A program made the translations under genes and the position numbers. The notes under the pieces were generated by a model. That model was not told where the DNA came from. It searched no databases and worked only from the letters and a program-made list of their open reading frames with translations. This document shows, one piece after another, positions 11,306 through 11,354 of a DNA stretch of 11,354 nucleotides. Origin of the DNA: Marvinbryantia sp. (GTDB lineage Bacteria; Bacillota; Clostridia; Lachnospirales; Lachnospiraceae); assembly GCA_016297895.1 (NCBI GenBank), contig JAEDFS010000058.1, forward strand, positions 1-11,354, in the 5' to 3' direction. Numbering within the stretch: the first letter of the stretch is position 1; each line of letters begins with the position of its first letter.

Positions 11306-11354
11306 GCGGGTGTAGTTCAATGGTAGAACACCAGCCTTCCAAGCTGGATACGTG
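11306..11354 (+). tRNA. tRNA-Gly (anticodon TCC), truncated by window edge
   Basis: The first 49 bases of a tRNA 20 bases after tRNA-Phe. The 5' acceptor strand is GCGGGTG, the D arm GTTC/GAAC, and the anticodon stem CCAGC/GCTGG with loop CTTCCAA (anticodon TCC). The T arm and 3' acceptor strand lie outside the window. It belongs to the same operon as tRNA-Phe. Confidence 0.95.

Overview
The window looks like chromosomal DNA from a Gram-positive anaerobe of the class Clostridia, most likely a Lachnospiraceae-type gut bacterium. The evidence is strong AGGAGG-type ribosome-binding sites, consensus sigma-A promoters, an EpsC-type serine acetyltransferase, a small ferredoxin-thioredoxin-reductase-like protein, a DUF1002 secreted protein and the overall base composition. 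No phage, transposon, CRISPR or integration sequence is visible, and the content is mostly housekeeping. The genus is not resolvable from the sequence alone.

Layout, left to right. (1) A minus-strand cluster at 1-2560, read right to left: a Nudix hydrolase (1955-2560), an FTR-like six-cysteine protein (1709-1906), the corrinoid adenosyltransferase cobA (1162-1692) and peptidase T (pepT, 1-1106, cut by the window edge). An extended -10 promoter overlaps the Nudix stop codon and probably drives FTR-cobA-pepT. (2) A single plus-strand gene, the acyltransferase plsC (2662-3387), is divergent from the Nudix gene. (3) A 22-bp perfect-stem bidirectional terminator with an adjoining palindrome (3406-3482) separates plsC from the convergent cluster. 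(4) A minus-strand cell-envelope cluster, read right to left: ddl (7555-8577), murF (6095-7471), a 632-residue DUF1002 secreted protein with 13-residue repeats (4183-6081) and a zinc-ribbon single-pass membrane protein (3492-4112). (5) A minus-strand amino-acid pair, read right to left: cysE (10086-11045) and a class I aspartate-type aminotransferase (8676-9962), each with its own promoter. (6) A plus-strand tRNA operon at the right edge: tRNA-Phe(GAA) and a truncated tRNA-Gly(TCC), behind a perfect-consensus promoter.

How the genes fit together. Ddl makes D-Ala-D-Ala and MurF joins it to the UDP-MurNAc-tripeptide, so the ddl-murF pair performs consecutive late cytoplasmic steps of peptidoglycan precursor synthesis. 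The DUF1002 and zinc-ribbon proteins downstream are the least understood part of the window. Their position suggests an envelope role, which is inference. CysE and the aminotransferase belong to cysteine and aspartate/glutamate metabolism. CobA adenosylates corrinoids, the FTR-like protein is a likely iron-sulfur thiol redox factor, and PepT trims tripeptides. No unannotated stretch exceeds 300 bases; the longest gene-free gap (11046-11212) holds two divergent promoters. No clearly new multi-gene system is visible; the best leads are the DUF1002/zinc-ribbon pair and the FTR-like protein.
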